Assembly: GCA_027349615.1 (NCBI GenBank)
Contig: DAIEML010000125.1
Location: forward strand, 1 to 6,943
Source of the DNA: Ignavibacteriales bacterium
GTDB lineage: Bacteria > Bacteroidota > Ignavibacteria > Ignavibacteriales > Ignavibacteriaceae
Length of the DNA: 6,943 nucleotides
Direction: 5' to 3'
Shown: one piece after another, positions 1-6,084 of the stretch
Position numbering within the stretch: position 1 is the stretch's first letter
Layout of the letters: every line of letters begins with the position of its first letter
Notes under the pieces: model-generated
The model's database searches: none
What the model saw: the letters and a program-made list of their open reading frames with translations, nothing else
What the model was told of the DNA's origin: nothing
Position numbers and translations under genes: made by a program

Positions 1-606
1 GTTAATTTCATTTTGGACTCTCTTAACTAAATAATGGTTCCCAACATAAGTTTCCACACAGCCAAATGAACCGCAATTGCACTGCGGGCCATTAATATCA
101 ATCGAAGTATGGCCAATTTCTCCGGCGCTTCCAAATTCTCCTCTAAAAAGCTTTTGCTTGTAAATAATTCCGCCGCCAACTCCGGTTCCAAGTGTAACCA
201 TTATGAATGAATCTATTTTTTGTCCAGCACCAAAAATCATTTCTCCAATTGCCGCAACGTTCGCATCGTTTTCCACATGAACTTTCATCTTAAATTCTTT
301 TTGTAGAATTTTACCAAGATTCACTTTATTCCAGCCTGGTAAGTTTGGCGGATTTTCCACAGTGCCTTTTTTTGTTGAAACAACACCAGGTGCACCAATG
401 CCAATTGCCTGAATCTTCAAATTATTTTTAGATAAAAGTTCCTTAATACCTTTTTTGATTTGAGATATAACTTTATCCGGCCCTTGATTTGCTAAAGTTT
501 CTAATGAAATCTTTTTAATTATTTTCCCTTTTTGAGATACAATTCCGATCTTAACATTTGTTCCGCCAAGATCGACTCCAACAGCGTATTTTTCTGACTT
601 CGGCAT
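1..606 (-). CDS. ROK-family sugar kinase (glucokinase-like), N-terminal part
   Basis: Partial gene: 202 codons from the ATG at 606-604, reading off the left edge; family members are usually a little over 300 residues. ROK kinases phosphorylate glucose or related hexoses (GlcNAc, ManNAc, fructose) with ATP in the cytoplasm. Seen here: the N-terminal phosphate loop DLGGT (residues 12-16), the ENDAN motif (112-116) with catalytic Asp114, the second glycine-rich loop LGTGVGGG (139-146), sugar-contacting E163 and H166 in GEIGH, and the zinc motif CNCGSFGC with Cys176, Cys178 and Cys183; His166 is the usual fourth ligand. An intact Zn site and DLGGT at the extreme N-terminus, with no helix-turn-helix, argue for a kinase rather than a ROK repressor. 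The start is supported by AGGA at 614-617, 7 nt upstream. Glucokinase is the most likely activity, but the substrate cannot be settled from this portion, so no gene symbol is given. Confidence 0.93.
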   Translation of the reverse strand, partial: MPKSEKYAVGVDLGGTNVKIGIVSQKGKIIKKISLETLANQGPDKVISQIKKGIKELLSKNNLKIQAIGIGAPGVVSTKKGTVENPPNLPGWNKVNLGKILQKEFKMKVHVENDANVAAIGEMIFGAGQKIDSFIMVTLGTGVGGGIIYKQKLFRGEFGSAGEIGHTSIDINGPQCNCGSFGCVETYVGNHYLVKRVQNEIN

Positions 607-701
607 AAATTGATCCTATCAAAAATTTAATTAATCTACAATATGAATTTAACACTAAAGGAAATATTATTAAAATTAAAAACTTTGGAATGATGAAGGT
701 C

Positions 702-725
702 ATTATATGGTAAAAATAAATTATA
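702..725 (-). promoter_or_regulatory. Candidate -10 boxes for the ROK kinase gene
   Basis: Read on the minus strand there are two perfect TATAAT hexamers, at 725-720 and 707-702, about 100-120 bp upstream of the kinase start. They lie after the upstream gene's terminator, where the kinase promoter would be expected. Neither has a good TTGACA at 16-18 bp: the distal box would pair with TTTATT inside the terminator T-tract and the proximal one with AACAAT. In such AT-rich DNA a TATAAT match can arise by chance, so this is a weak call. Confidence 0.3.
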
Positions 726-744
726 TTGTTTTGATTTAAACCAA

Positions 745-789
745 TAAAAAAGCCTGCCCTTTTTATTAGTTCATTTGAAAAAGCAGGCT
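745..789 (-). terminator. Rho-independent terminator of the 858-1397 lipoprotein gene
   Basis: On the minus strand AGCCTGC plus TTTTT (789-778) pairs with AAAAA plus GCAGGCT (764-751), with a 2-nt GG bulge and a 13-nt loop. The GC-rich half of the stem is followed immediately by a run of six T (750-745). It begins about 70 nt past the stop codon of the lipoprotein gene. On the plus strand the hairpin is followed by AAATAAAC, so it works in the minus direction only and separates the lipoprotein gene from the kinase gene downstream. Confidence 0.85.
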
Positions 790-857
790 AAATAAACTTC
801 TATGTTCAATCAGTAAACAAGCAAAACTCTACCTTAAGAGTTTAGAAAAAAAAATGC

Positions 858-1397
858 TTATTCATCCTGAACGCGAGTTGCTTTAAACGAGCCTGTTATT
901 GTAATTAAAGAAGCTGAAACCACTTCTTGAATACTTCCATTAAACGAACCTTCAATAGTTTGTCCGACCGTTCCATACTTACTAATGCTGGTTTGGCCCG
1001 TAGCCTTTGGTATGCAATATCTATTGTTGCCGGAAGCATTATAAAAGCTTACTACAACTCCATTAACATTAGGAGAATTTAAAGTGTACTCTTCCCATTG
1101 ATAATTTCCAGATACTGTTCCGGCAAAAGCAACTACAACTAAAACAGAATCACTGCCATTCTTACCATAAAAAATACAATTTGTAATTTGATCCGAAGTA
1201 GAATATGCGGCTAACCCAACATTGAAATTAATTTTTGTATTATTGTAACCGCCGCCATTTAAAGTAATTGAGCCGGCACCAGTTGTTTGATCTCCCGGTA
1301 TTATGGGGTTACTATCACCTTTTTTTGAACATCCTGAAATAAGAATAAAAAGTGAAATTGAAAAAATCCATGCGATTCTATAAATTGCTTTTCCCAT
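858..1397 (-). CDS. Putative outer-surface lipoprotein of unknown function
   Basis: A 179-residue protein whose function I do not recognise. Residues 1-22 form a lipoprotein signal peptide: positive charge (K3, R7), a hydrophobic core and the lipobox I-S-G-Cys23. The mature part starts with a short polar linker (24-42, SKKGDSN...) and continues as Gly/Ser/Thr/Asn-rich alternating strands typical of a small beta-sandwich or calycin-like fold. Its end, ITGSFKATRVQ, recalls the terminal strand of small Bacteroidota lipoproteins such as the DUF6252 type, but that is only a resemblance. Cys74 and Cys128 are the only mature cysteines besides Cys23 and could form a disulfide. The ATG has an excellent Shine-Dalgarno sequence, AAAGGAGA (1410-1403), 5 nt upstream. 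Its own terminator (745-789) and the long empty region upstream indicate a single-gene transcript. Confidence 0.85.
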   Translation of the reverse strand: MGKAIYRIAWIFSISLFILISGCSKKGDSNPIIPGDQTTGAGSITLNGGGYNNTKINFNVGLAAYSTSDQITNCIFYGKNGSDSVLVVVAFAGTVSGNYQWEEYTLNSPNVNGVVVSFYNASGNNRYCIPKATGQTSISKYGTVGQTIEGSFNGSIQEVVSASLITITGSFKATRVQDE

Positions 1398-1773
1398 TTC
1401 TATCTCCTTTATAAAATTATTAATTAATGTTAATTATTACAGAACTCACGAGAGAACAAATAAATTCATTTCATAATAACTTAATAATATTTGGTAGCTT
1501 GAAAAAAACGACATGCTGTTCTTCCACTTTATTGTCTTCTATAATATAAAATCCCAACAGCAACTTTCTTAACATAAAAAATAATTCAGTTAAATGCACG
1601 TTATTATTAATTACAAAAGTTTCGTCAGAATTCTAGGAAGAAAAAATCCAAATAACTAAACGGTAAAATAAGTTGCACTTTTATCCAACTATAAAAAATT
1701 ATATGACTAGAATATTTATACATTGATTAAAAATTGGTCGATGTTATTTGCTTAAAATTCTTAAAACGAAATC

Positions 1774-1817
1774 AATTCTCATTTTGGTATTAAAGTTTTA
1801 GCAAAAGGATGAGAATT
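1774..1817. repeat. Perfect 9-bp inverted repeat upstream of the Asn-rich membrane protein gene
   Basis: AATTCTCAT at 1774-1782 is exactly matched by ATGAGAATT at 1809-1817, with 26 bp between the arms. The stem can be extended inwards by TTTG (1783-1786) pairing with CAAA (1802-1805) if three bases bulge. The right arm falls where the -35 region of the promoter at 1834-1842 would be. No T-tract follows on the plus strand, and only a broken one on the minus strand, so it does not look like a terminator. A regulator-binding site is possible but inferred. Confidence 0.5.
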
Positions 1818-1833
1818 TCAAATAAATTTAAAA

Positions 1834-1842
1834 TGGTATAAT
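1834..1842 (+). promoter_or_regulatory. Extended -10 promoter for the 1878-2258 gene
   Basis: TGGTATAAT is a perfect extended -10 element (TG-N-TATAAT). It would start transcription near 1849, giving a leader of roughly 30 nt before the ATG. There is no recognisable TTGACA at the right distance, which is tolerated by extended -10 promoters. The right arm of the 9-bp inverted repeat occupies the -35 zone. Confidence 0.55.
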
Positions 1843-1877
1843 TGTTGGAAAGAAATTAGAAAAAATAAGGCAGAAAA

Positions 1878-2258
1878 ATGGTATTAAGTGAAATAATTAT
1901 CGATTCTTTTGTTTTGCTCGCTGCAATATTCTTTGTAATAATTGTTGTATCATATCTTATTTATAAACTTCGTGCGAAGAAAAAAAACAATCCTTATTTA
2001 CAAAAATCTTATATGAAATTTAATGATAATGAAATAAGTCAAGCTCATCAGTTAACCAATTTTCAATTTGCGGATAATAATTATAATATGAACTATAATT
2101 CATTTAATGATTCTCTTAATAGCAACAATAAATATGAATTTAATAGTTCTACAACTCAATTCAATTTTAGAGACAATTCAGACAATATTCAATTAAAGAA
2201 AAAGAATAATCATTTTCATAAGTCAAATCATTCAATTAAGAAAATTTCTTATAAATAA
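1878..2258 (+). CDS. Single-pass membrane protein with Asn-rich cytoplasmic tail
   Basis: A 126-residue protein that I cannot assign to a named family. Residues 6-29 are one strongly hydrophobic helix, followed directly by the basic stretch KLRAKKK (30-36), so the positive-inside rule puts the short N-terminus outside and the tail in the cytoplasm. The tail (37-126) is low-complexity and polar: 21 of 90 residues are Asn, with many Tyr, Phe, Ser and Asp, and it ends in a basic segment (KKKNNHFHK...KKISYK). It looks largely disordered. The gene is supported by AAGG (1867-1870) 7 nt before the ATG and by an extended -10 promoter. It stands alone on the plus strand and ends 16 bp from the convergent lipoprotein gene. 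The layout (short N-terminus, helix, basic anchor) recalls small inner-membrane scaffold proteins, but no function is claimed. Confidence 0.75.
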   Translation: MVLSEIIIDSFVLLAAIFFVIIVVSYLIYKLRAKKKNNPYLQKSYMKFNDNEISQAHQLTNFQFADNNYNMNYNSFNDSLNSNNKYEFNSSTTQFNFRDNSDNIQLKKKNNHFHKSNHSIKKISYK

Positions 2259-2274
2259 TTTTTTCCAAAGTTTT

Positions 2275-2883
2275 TTAATTAGAGAATTCTGTACTAATGA
2301 TTTTCAATTTTCCCGGATAAGTTATTTCACCAAGTAATGTTGAAACTGTAGGCTGAGCGAAAAGAATAATTTTAGATGAACGATTTTTTTCACCGGCTAA
2401 TGCAAATACTAAATTTAATAATTGATCATAATCTTTATCTTTAAAAAATTTCAATAAATCTACATCAACTCTAATCGGTATATTTGTAACCTCACCGGTT
2501 CCGGGAATTGAAATTGGATTATTTATATTTCCGCTTATTGTTTCTTTATCGTCAATATACAAACTCCAAGGAAATGATTGCAGTCCGACATCCTGCTTCG
2601 GATAACCACCATTTCCATCATTAGGATTTTTTGCTTCAACATTGATTAGAAATGAAATTGGGAATTCTCTTTTTGCAAATGCAGAAGTAATTTTCAAAAC
2701 TTCAAATGGGCTAAAATCTCTTACGCTTGTCTTCCTTTCTAACGAAACTCCGTTGATTGAAAAATTATCAACAATTCCAATTTTAAATTTTAGTCTAGAT
2801 ACATTAATAATTGTTTTATAAACGCTGCAACTTATGTTTGTGAAAATAATGATTGCTGAAATTATAAATATTATTTTTTTCAT
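2275..2883 (-). CDS. LEA type 2-like lipoprotein
   Basis: A 202-residue protein, last gene of the five-gene run. Residues 1-18 are a lipoprotein-type signal peptide (MKK plus an Ile-rich core) leading to Cys19 in N-I-S-Cys; Asn at -3 is not the usual Leu, so lipidation is probable rather than certain. The mature domain resembles the LEA-2 (water stress and hypersensitive response) beta-sandwich: an early strand with FSINGVSLER (41-50), then ISFLINVEAKNPND (76-89) containing the family's typical Asn-Pro-Asn (86-88), then strands with SLYIDDKETISGNINN (107-122) and IPIRVDVDLLKFF (135-147). Bacterial LEA-2 lipoproteins are usually annotated without a defined role; an envelope role is inferred. 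Its ATG overlaps the dehydrogenase stop by 4 bp (ATGA, 2883-2880), indicating translational coupling. No clear terminator follows; the next gene converges 16 bp away. Confidence 0.82.
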   Translation of the reverse strand: MKKIIFIISAIIIFTNISCSVYKTIINVSRLKFKIGIVDNFSINGVSLERKTSVRDFSPFEVLKITSAFAKREFPISFLINVEAKNPNDGNGGYPKQDVGLQSFPWSLYIDDKETISGNINNPISIPGTGEVTNIPIRVDVDLLKFFKDKDYDQLLNLVFALAGEKNRSSKIILFAQPTVSTLLGEITYPGKLKIISTEFSN

Positions 2884-3878
2884 TGCTTAATAAGTTTTTG
2901 AGATTCTTCAATCTTCTTAAGAATTAATTGAGCAACTTTTAATGCACGCAGTCCATCTTCTCCAGAAACTATCGGTCGTTCTTTTTTTATTACACAATTC
3001 ACAAAAAGTTCAAGCTCATATTTTAAAGCATTAATTTCTTTAACTTCAGGCTGCTCATAAATAACTCGTTTCTTTTTATCGCCAATTCCAATTTCACCAA
3101 AAGAAATTAATCCGCTGTTTATTTTTTCTTCCAAAGGTATAAGTCTGTATACTTCAGAAACGCCGGTAATAAAATCTAAAGCTATATAATTATCACGCTG
3201 GAAAATTCTCATCTTCCTCATTCTTTTCTGCGAAATTCTGCTTGCTGTTACGTTTGCAACAGCGCCATTCTCAAATTGAATTCTCGCGTTTGCAATATCA
3301 ATATTATTTGAAACCACAGCAACACCGCTTGCAGCAATATCTTTAACTTCACTTTTTACAAGACTTAAAATTATATCGATGTCATGAATCATTAAATCAA
3401 GAACAACTGCTACATCGGTTCCGCGGGGATTAAATTGCGCTAATCTGTCTGTTTGAATAAACATTGGTTCGAGAATATATTTCTCGAGAGATATAAGCGC
3501 CGGATTAAATCGTTCAACATGTCCGACTTGCATTATTAGTTTCTTTTCTTCAGTTATTTTAACAAGTTCTTCAGCTTCACCAATTGAAACAGTAATTGGC
3601 TTTTCAACAAAAACATGAATGTTTTTTTCTAAACATTTTTTTGCAACTTCATAATGAGCGCTGGTCGGAGCCGCTATTGAAACAGCATTTACTTCGTTCA
3701 ATAAATACTCAACGTCATCAAATACTTTTACTCCAAATTCATTACCAGCATTTTGAGCAGCAGCATTATTGATATCGAAAATTCCTACAAGGTCGCAGTC
3801 ATCAATTTGTTTGTATAATTTAATGTGAAATTTTCCAAGATGTCCTGTTCCGATTACACCAATTTTTAATTTTTCCAT
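2880..3878 (-). CDS. Gfo/Idh/MocA-family dehydrogenase, UDP-GlcNAc 3-dehydrogenase (GnnA)-like
   Basis: A 332-residue NAD(P)-dependent sugar dehydrogenase acting in the cytoplasm. With the ATG at 3878 as residue 1, the Rossmann fold opens with KIGVIGTGHLG (GxGxxG at 10-15), the family signature VEKP lies at 91-94 with catalytic-type Lys93, VGHVERFNPA at 118-127, and MIHDID at 163-168 with the conserved His165-Asp166. The C-terminal part (about 125-300) is the alpha/beta domain, followed by IVSGEDGLRALKVA (303-316). The GHxERFNPA block is typical of the GnnA group, which oxidises UDP-GlcNAc at C3 on the way to 2,3-diamino sugars of lipid A. It also occurs in uncharacterised relatives, so the substrate is a proposal. 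An in-frame GTG at 3887 would add three residues, but it overlaps the AAGAG (3891-3887), which sits 8 nt before the ATG. The ATG follows the plug stop codon by one base. No gnnB-like aminotransferase is visible here. Confidence 0.93.
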   Translation of the reverse strand: MEKLKIGVIGTGHLGKFHIKLYKQIDDCDLVGIFDINNAAAQNAGNEFGVKVFDDVEYLLNEVNAVSIAAPTSAHYEVAKKCLEKNIHVFVEKPITVSIGEAEELVKITEEKKLIMQVGHVERFNPALISLEKYILEPMFIQTDRLAQFNPRGTDVAVVLDLMIHDIDIILSLVKSEVKDIAASGVAVVSNNIDIANARIQFENGAVANVTASRISQKRMRKMRIFQRDNYIALDFITGVSEVYRLIPLEEKINSGLISFGEIGIGDKKKRVIYEQPEVKEINALKYELELFVNCVIKKERPIVSGEDGLRALKVAQLILKKIEESQKLIKQ

Positions 3879-3879
3879 T

Positions 3880-5109
3880 TTATTCACTCTTAATTTGTTG
3901 ATAACCGATTATCCTATCATAACCTCCGTAGTTCGGATCATTATAATAAAGAAAAACTTTATAAATATTTTTTGTATCCCAATTATTTCCTTCAAGAGTA
4001 ACCCAATCTGCTTTTTCTAAATCCCCATTATTAAAATCAGCAATTACATATTGATAATCATAAATCCCGCGCTTAAGAGGAATTGTAATTGAATATAAGC
4101 CGTAATTATTCGTTAACTGATAGTCGGAAGAAATCTTCCAATTATTAAATGCACCGACCAAATAAATTCCGCCAGGCACTTCGCTCGGCGGACGAATTGT
4201 AAATGTGACATTTAAATAAGTTGCAAAATCATCATTAAAATTTGTAAGGATTGATCCGCCATTCAAATCGCGTTTACCCAAAGTAAAAAATCTTGAATAA
4301 TCAATTTCATCTAAATGTGCTTTTACATCCTTGCTTTGAAAAATATTTGTATTTCTTAAATCAGTTTGCCGATACTCATTGCCAGGCAAAATATCTCTGG
4401 CAATGAAAGAAAATTTTCTATTGCCGTCCCAATAAAATTGTCTAACATTTGTATTTTCCTTCCTATCAACAATAATTGGATAATCAATTTTATGGTTATC
4501 GATTATTTCAACTTGATTTACATTTGAAGGATAAAGATCATTAGGTAAGTTAAAGTTTGTGGTAATGTTAAAAACTTTTGAAAGATCAGCCGGAAAATAA
4601 ATTTTGTCTTCTAGCTGCTCTTTCTTCAAAGTATCTTGAAGCGCAACTACCGGATAAACCACATAAAATTTTCCGGTAGCATAAACAATTGATGTATCTT
4701 GAGAATCGGTTACATAAAATCTCCACTTGCCGGAAAATGGAAAATCAACATAACCTTTTGAATCCGGATAGCTTCCGACAAAATGATATTTTGCTTCTTT
4801 CACAGTTGTAGGCAGTTTTGAAAAGTCCAATCTGTAACCGATATTTTTTCCTTGGTTGAAAAGGAAGATGTTGTTATATGGATTCCAGTTTCTATCGCAA
4901 AATCTAAAAACAATATTAAGGCTTGGCAAAAAATCAGACTGAACATCAAACTCAATTGTTAAATGCTGTGCGCCGCCGTTTCCCGGAGTAATAATCGGAA
5001 AGGAAGTTTCGTCATTATCGCCGTATGCTTTTAAACTTTTTATTTCTAAAGATTGTGGAAAAATTTGAAAAGCAAAATAAATTAGAAGTAGGAGAATTTT
5101 AAATTTCAA
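3880..5109 (-). CDS. Type IX secretion system plug protein (DUF5103 family)
   Basis: A 409-residue exported protein. In the T9SS, the SprA translocon channel of the outer membrane is closed on its periplasmic side by a plug protein of this family. Residues 1-20 are a signal peptide (MKFK, Leu/Ile/Phe core, likely cut near FPQS). The first domain (about 22-155) has the DUF5103 pattern: SFPIITPG (36-43), IVFRFCDRNWNP (66-77, equivalent to the usual HCxxxW), then a strand with YHFVGSYP (108-115). The last domain (about 311-409) begins GGIYLVGAFNNW (313-324), an E-set/CBM48-like strand, followed by LKRGIYDYQYV (345-355), LEGNNWDTKNIYKVFLYY (372-389) and YDRIIGY (397-403), all characteristic of the family. 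Translation starts at TTG, set by AAAGGAG at 5122-5116; the protein has no other Met, so no ATG alternative exists. It lies third in the run, 14 bp after the 79-aa gene and 1 bp before the dehydrogenase. Confidence 0.9.
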   Translation of the reverse strand: MKFKILLLLIYFAFQIFPQSLEIKSLKAYGDNDETSFPIITPGNGGAQHLTIEFDVQSDFLPSLNIVFRFCDRNWNPYNNIFLFNQGKNIGYRLDFSKLPTTVKEAKYHFVGSYPDSKGYVDFPFSGKWRFYVTDSQDTSIVYATGKFYVVYPVVALQDTLKKEQLEDKIYFPADLSKVFNITTNFNLPNDLYPSNVNQVEIIDNHKIDYPIIVDRKENTNVRQFYWDGNRKFSFIARDILPGNEYRQTDLRNTNIFQSKDVKAHLDEIDYSRFFTLGKRDLNGGSILTNFNDDFATYLNVTFTIRPPSEVPGGIYLVGAFNNWKISSDYQLTNNYGLYSITIPLKRGIYDYQYVIADFNNGDLEKADWVTLEGNNWDTKNIYKVFLYYNDPNYGGYDRIIGYQQIKSE

Positions 5110-5115
5110 ATGCTA

Positions 5116-5122
5116 CTCCTTT
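5116..5122 (-). promoter_or_regulatory. Shine-Dalgarno that fixes the TTG start of the plug gene
   Basis: AAAGGAG on the minus strand, 6 nt before TTG (5109-5107) and directly after the TGA stop of the preceding gene. This near-consensus site compensates for the weak TTG codon and makes the start assignment secure. Confidence 0.85.
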
Positions 5123-5123
5123 A

Positions 5124-5363
5124 TCAGAAGTTAAAAATCTCTACGCACTTAATTGAACTATACGGAATAAAAACTTTTACAATCTCTTTCTCTCTTTCAG
5201 CTTCCAGCATTATTCCTTCATCAAAAACACCCGAAAGTTTCCCGGTTTTAAAAACAATTTCATAAATTGGAGTGTTGGATTTTGTATCCATTGTTAATCC
5301 ATAGTTTTCATTCATGGTAACATTTAATGTTTGCCCCATAAATTGTTTCCATTCAAGTTTCAT
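5124..5363 (-). CDS. Small protein, possible Sm-like beta-barrel
   Basis: A 79-residue protein without signal peptide or membrane segment, so probably cytoplasmic. I do not recognise a named family. It begins with a short amphipathic stretch (MKLEWKQFMGQ), and the second half (residues 33-78) has alternating strands in the pattern of a small SH3/Sm-type barrel: IYEIVFKTGKLSGVFDEGIMLEAE (33-56), then VKVFIPYSSIKCVEIF (62-77). The turn GVFDEGIMLE followed by an 'IP..SI..VE' strand is reminiscent of Sm/Hfq-like and PRC-barrel-like sequences, in which it forms the hydrophobic strand pair. RNA binding is speculation. The ATG has AGGG 8 nt upstream, overlapping the TAG stop of the preceding gene; the gap to that gene is 10 bp. 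The position between a secreted protein and the T9SS plug gives no direct clue to function. Confidence 0.75.
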   Translation of the reverse strand: MKLEWKQFMGQTLNVTMNENYGLTMDTKSNTPIYEIVFKTGKLSGVFDEGIMLEAEREKEIVKVFIPYSSIKCVEIFNF

Positions 5364-5373
5364 ATTTATTGCC

Positions 5374-6084
5374 CTATAATAAATCGTTTATTGCTTGCTT
5401 GAATTTTTCCAAGTCTTTACAATGATAATATTTTTTTAGAAACTGAGCCGCAAGAATTTTATCGCCAGCAGAAATATAATTTGCATAAACCGCAACAATA
5501 GCAGCTTTGATTGATTCTGTTGATTTACAATCTTCCTGGTTTGAACTAAAATATTCTTCAATTACATCAATTAATTTTTCATTCTCAGCAATGAAGATAT
5601 TATAAACTTCATCATTAACCGAAAATATTTGGCCGTTTTCGTATATCCAGCAATTTATGGGAACAAAATTGTCTTCTTCGTTTTTATTTAGTGTATCAAA
5701 CTTTGCGTTCCCGGTAACTATTATATTTTTATTTGCTTCTTTTGAAAAATAAATATCCGGTTCCAAATAGCCCGAAGAAATTGAATCAGCAACGTAAAAA
5801 GAATCAGCAGTATTAAATACATAAATTGTGTATAAATTTCTGGTGCTGTCTTTCTTTTCGTCTATTACCAAAAACTCTTTATTTCCGTCGCCATCAAGGT
5901 CAATTGCTAAGGAATTTGGATTGTTAAAACTCTTTTCAAGAAAAACCTTTCCAGATTTATCGGCCGCATCAAGTTTCAAATTTTCAATCTTAATGTTGTA
6001 ATTATTAAAATTAAAATTTCCGGTTTGGCTGTAACCATTGTAAACGAATGTTAAAAGGATAAAAAGCGATATGAGTAATTTCAT
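5374..6084 (-). CDS. Secreted protein with a calcium-type DxDGDG loop
   Basis: First gene of the five-gene run. I use the ATG at 6084 (236 residues) because it starts a classical signal peptide: MKLLIS, a Leu/Phe/Val core, and a likely cut after GYS (19) before Gln20. A TTG at 6135 would add 17 aromatic residues that would disrupt this; it has a weak AGAG upstream, while the ATG has no clear Shine-Dalgarno, so the start is probable, not certain. Residues 60-74 read AIDLDGDGNKEFLVI, an FG-GAP/EF-hand-like calcium loop with ligands Asp62, Asp64, Asp66 and Glu70, followed by a strand; this is the repeat unit seen in beta-propellers, but only one copy is evident. The C-terminal third (about 165-236) is helical and acidic to basic (EKLIDVIEEYF...KKYYHCKDLEKF). 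Cys145, Cys186 and Cys222 are present. Probably periplasmic or outer-membrane associated; function unknown. Confidence 0.82.
   Translation of the reverse strand: MKLLISLFILLTFVYNGYSQTGNFNFNNYNIKIENLKLDAADKSGKVFLEKSFNNPNSLAIDLDGDGNKEFLVIDEKKDSTRNLYTIYVFNTADSFYVADSISSGYLEPDIYFSKEANKNIIVTGNAKFDTLNKNEEDNFVPINCWIYENGQIFSVNDEVYNIFIAENEKLIDVIEEYFSSNQEDCKSTESIKAAIVAVYANYISAGDKILAAQFLKKYYHCKDLEKFKQAINDLL

Larger units (their letters stand above)
1398..1877. other. Gene-free divergent intergenic region, about 480 bp
   Basis: Very AT-rich DNA between the divergent starts at 1397 (minus) and 1878 (plus). The left end carries the lipoprotein's Shine-Dalgarno; the right end carries an inverted repeat, an extended -10 promoter and a Shine-Dalgarno for the plus-strand gene, listed separately. 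In the middle (about 1450-1770) I see no convincing gene, RNA or long repeat. The longest reading there is a 34-codon minus-strand frame without a family resemblance. It could be a decayed gene or a long regulatory spacer. Confidence 0.6.

Noticed and set aside
1..606. ROK-family transcriptional repressor instead of a kinase.
   Set aside because: There is no N-terminal helix-turn-helix; the phosphate loop begins at residue 12 of a well-supported start.
1491..1597. A 34-codon minus-strand reading frame starting MLRKLLLGFY, thought at first to be a remnant of a T9SS sorting domain or a small gene.
   Set aside because: No Shine-Dalgarno, no clear family resemblance, and stop codons surround it in every frame. 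The likeness to sorting-domain endings was superficial.
2241..2264. AAAATT / AATTTT hairpin with T-run near the end of the plus-strand gene, as a terminator between the convergent genes.
   Set aside because: The stem is only A/T, six pairs long and overlaps the stop codon, so it is too weak to call in DNA of this composition.
2281..2290. AGAATTCT palindrome at the convergent junction.
   Set aside because: An 8-bp palindrome inside the coding end of the LEA-like gene, without a second copy or regulatory context.
3879..3887. GTG at 3887 as start of the dehydrogenase (335 residues).
   Set aside because: It overlaps the only Shine-Dalgarno-like AAGAG. The ATG three codons later has that site at 8 nt and begins right before the Rossmann strand.
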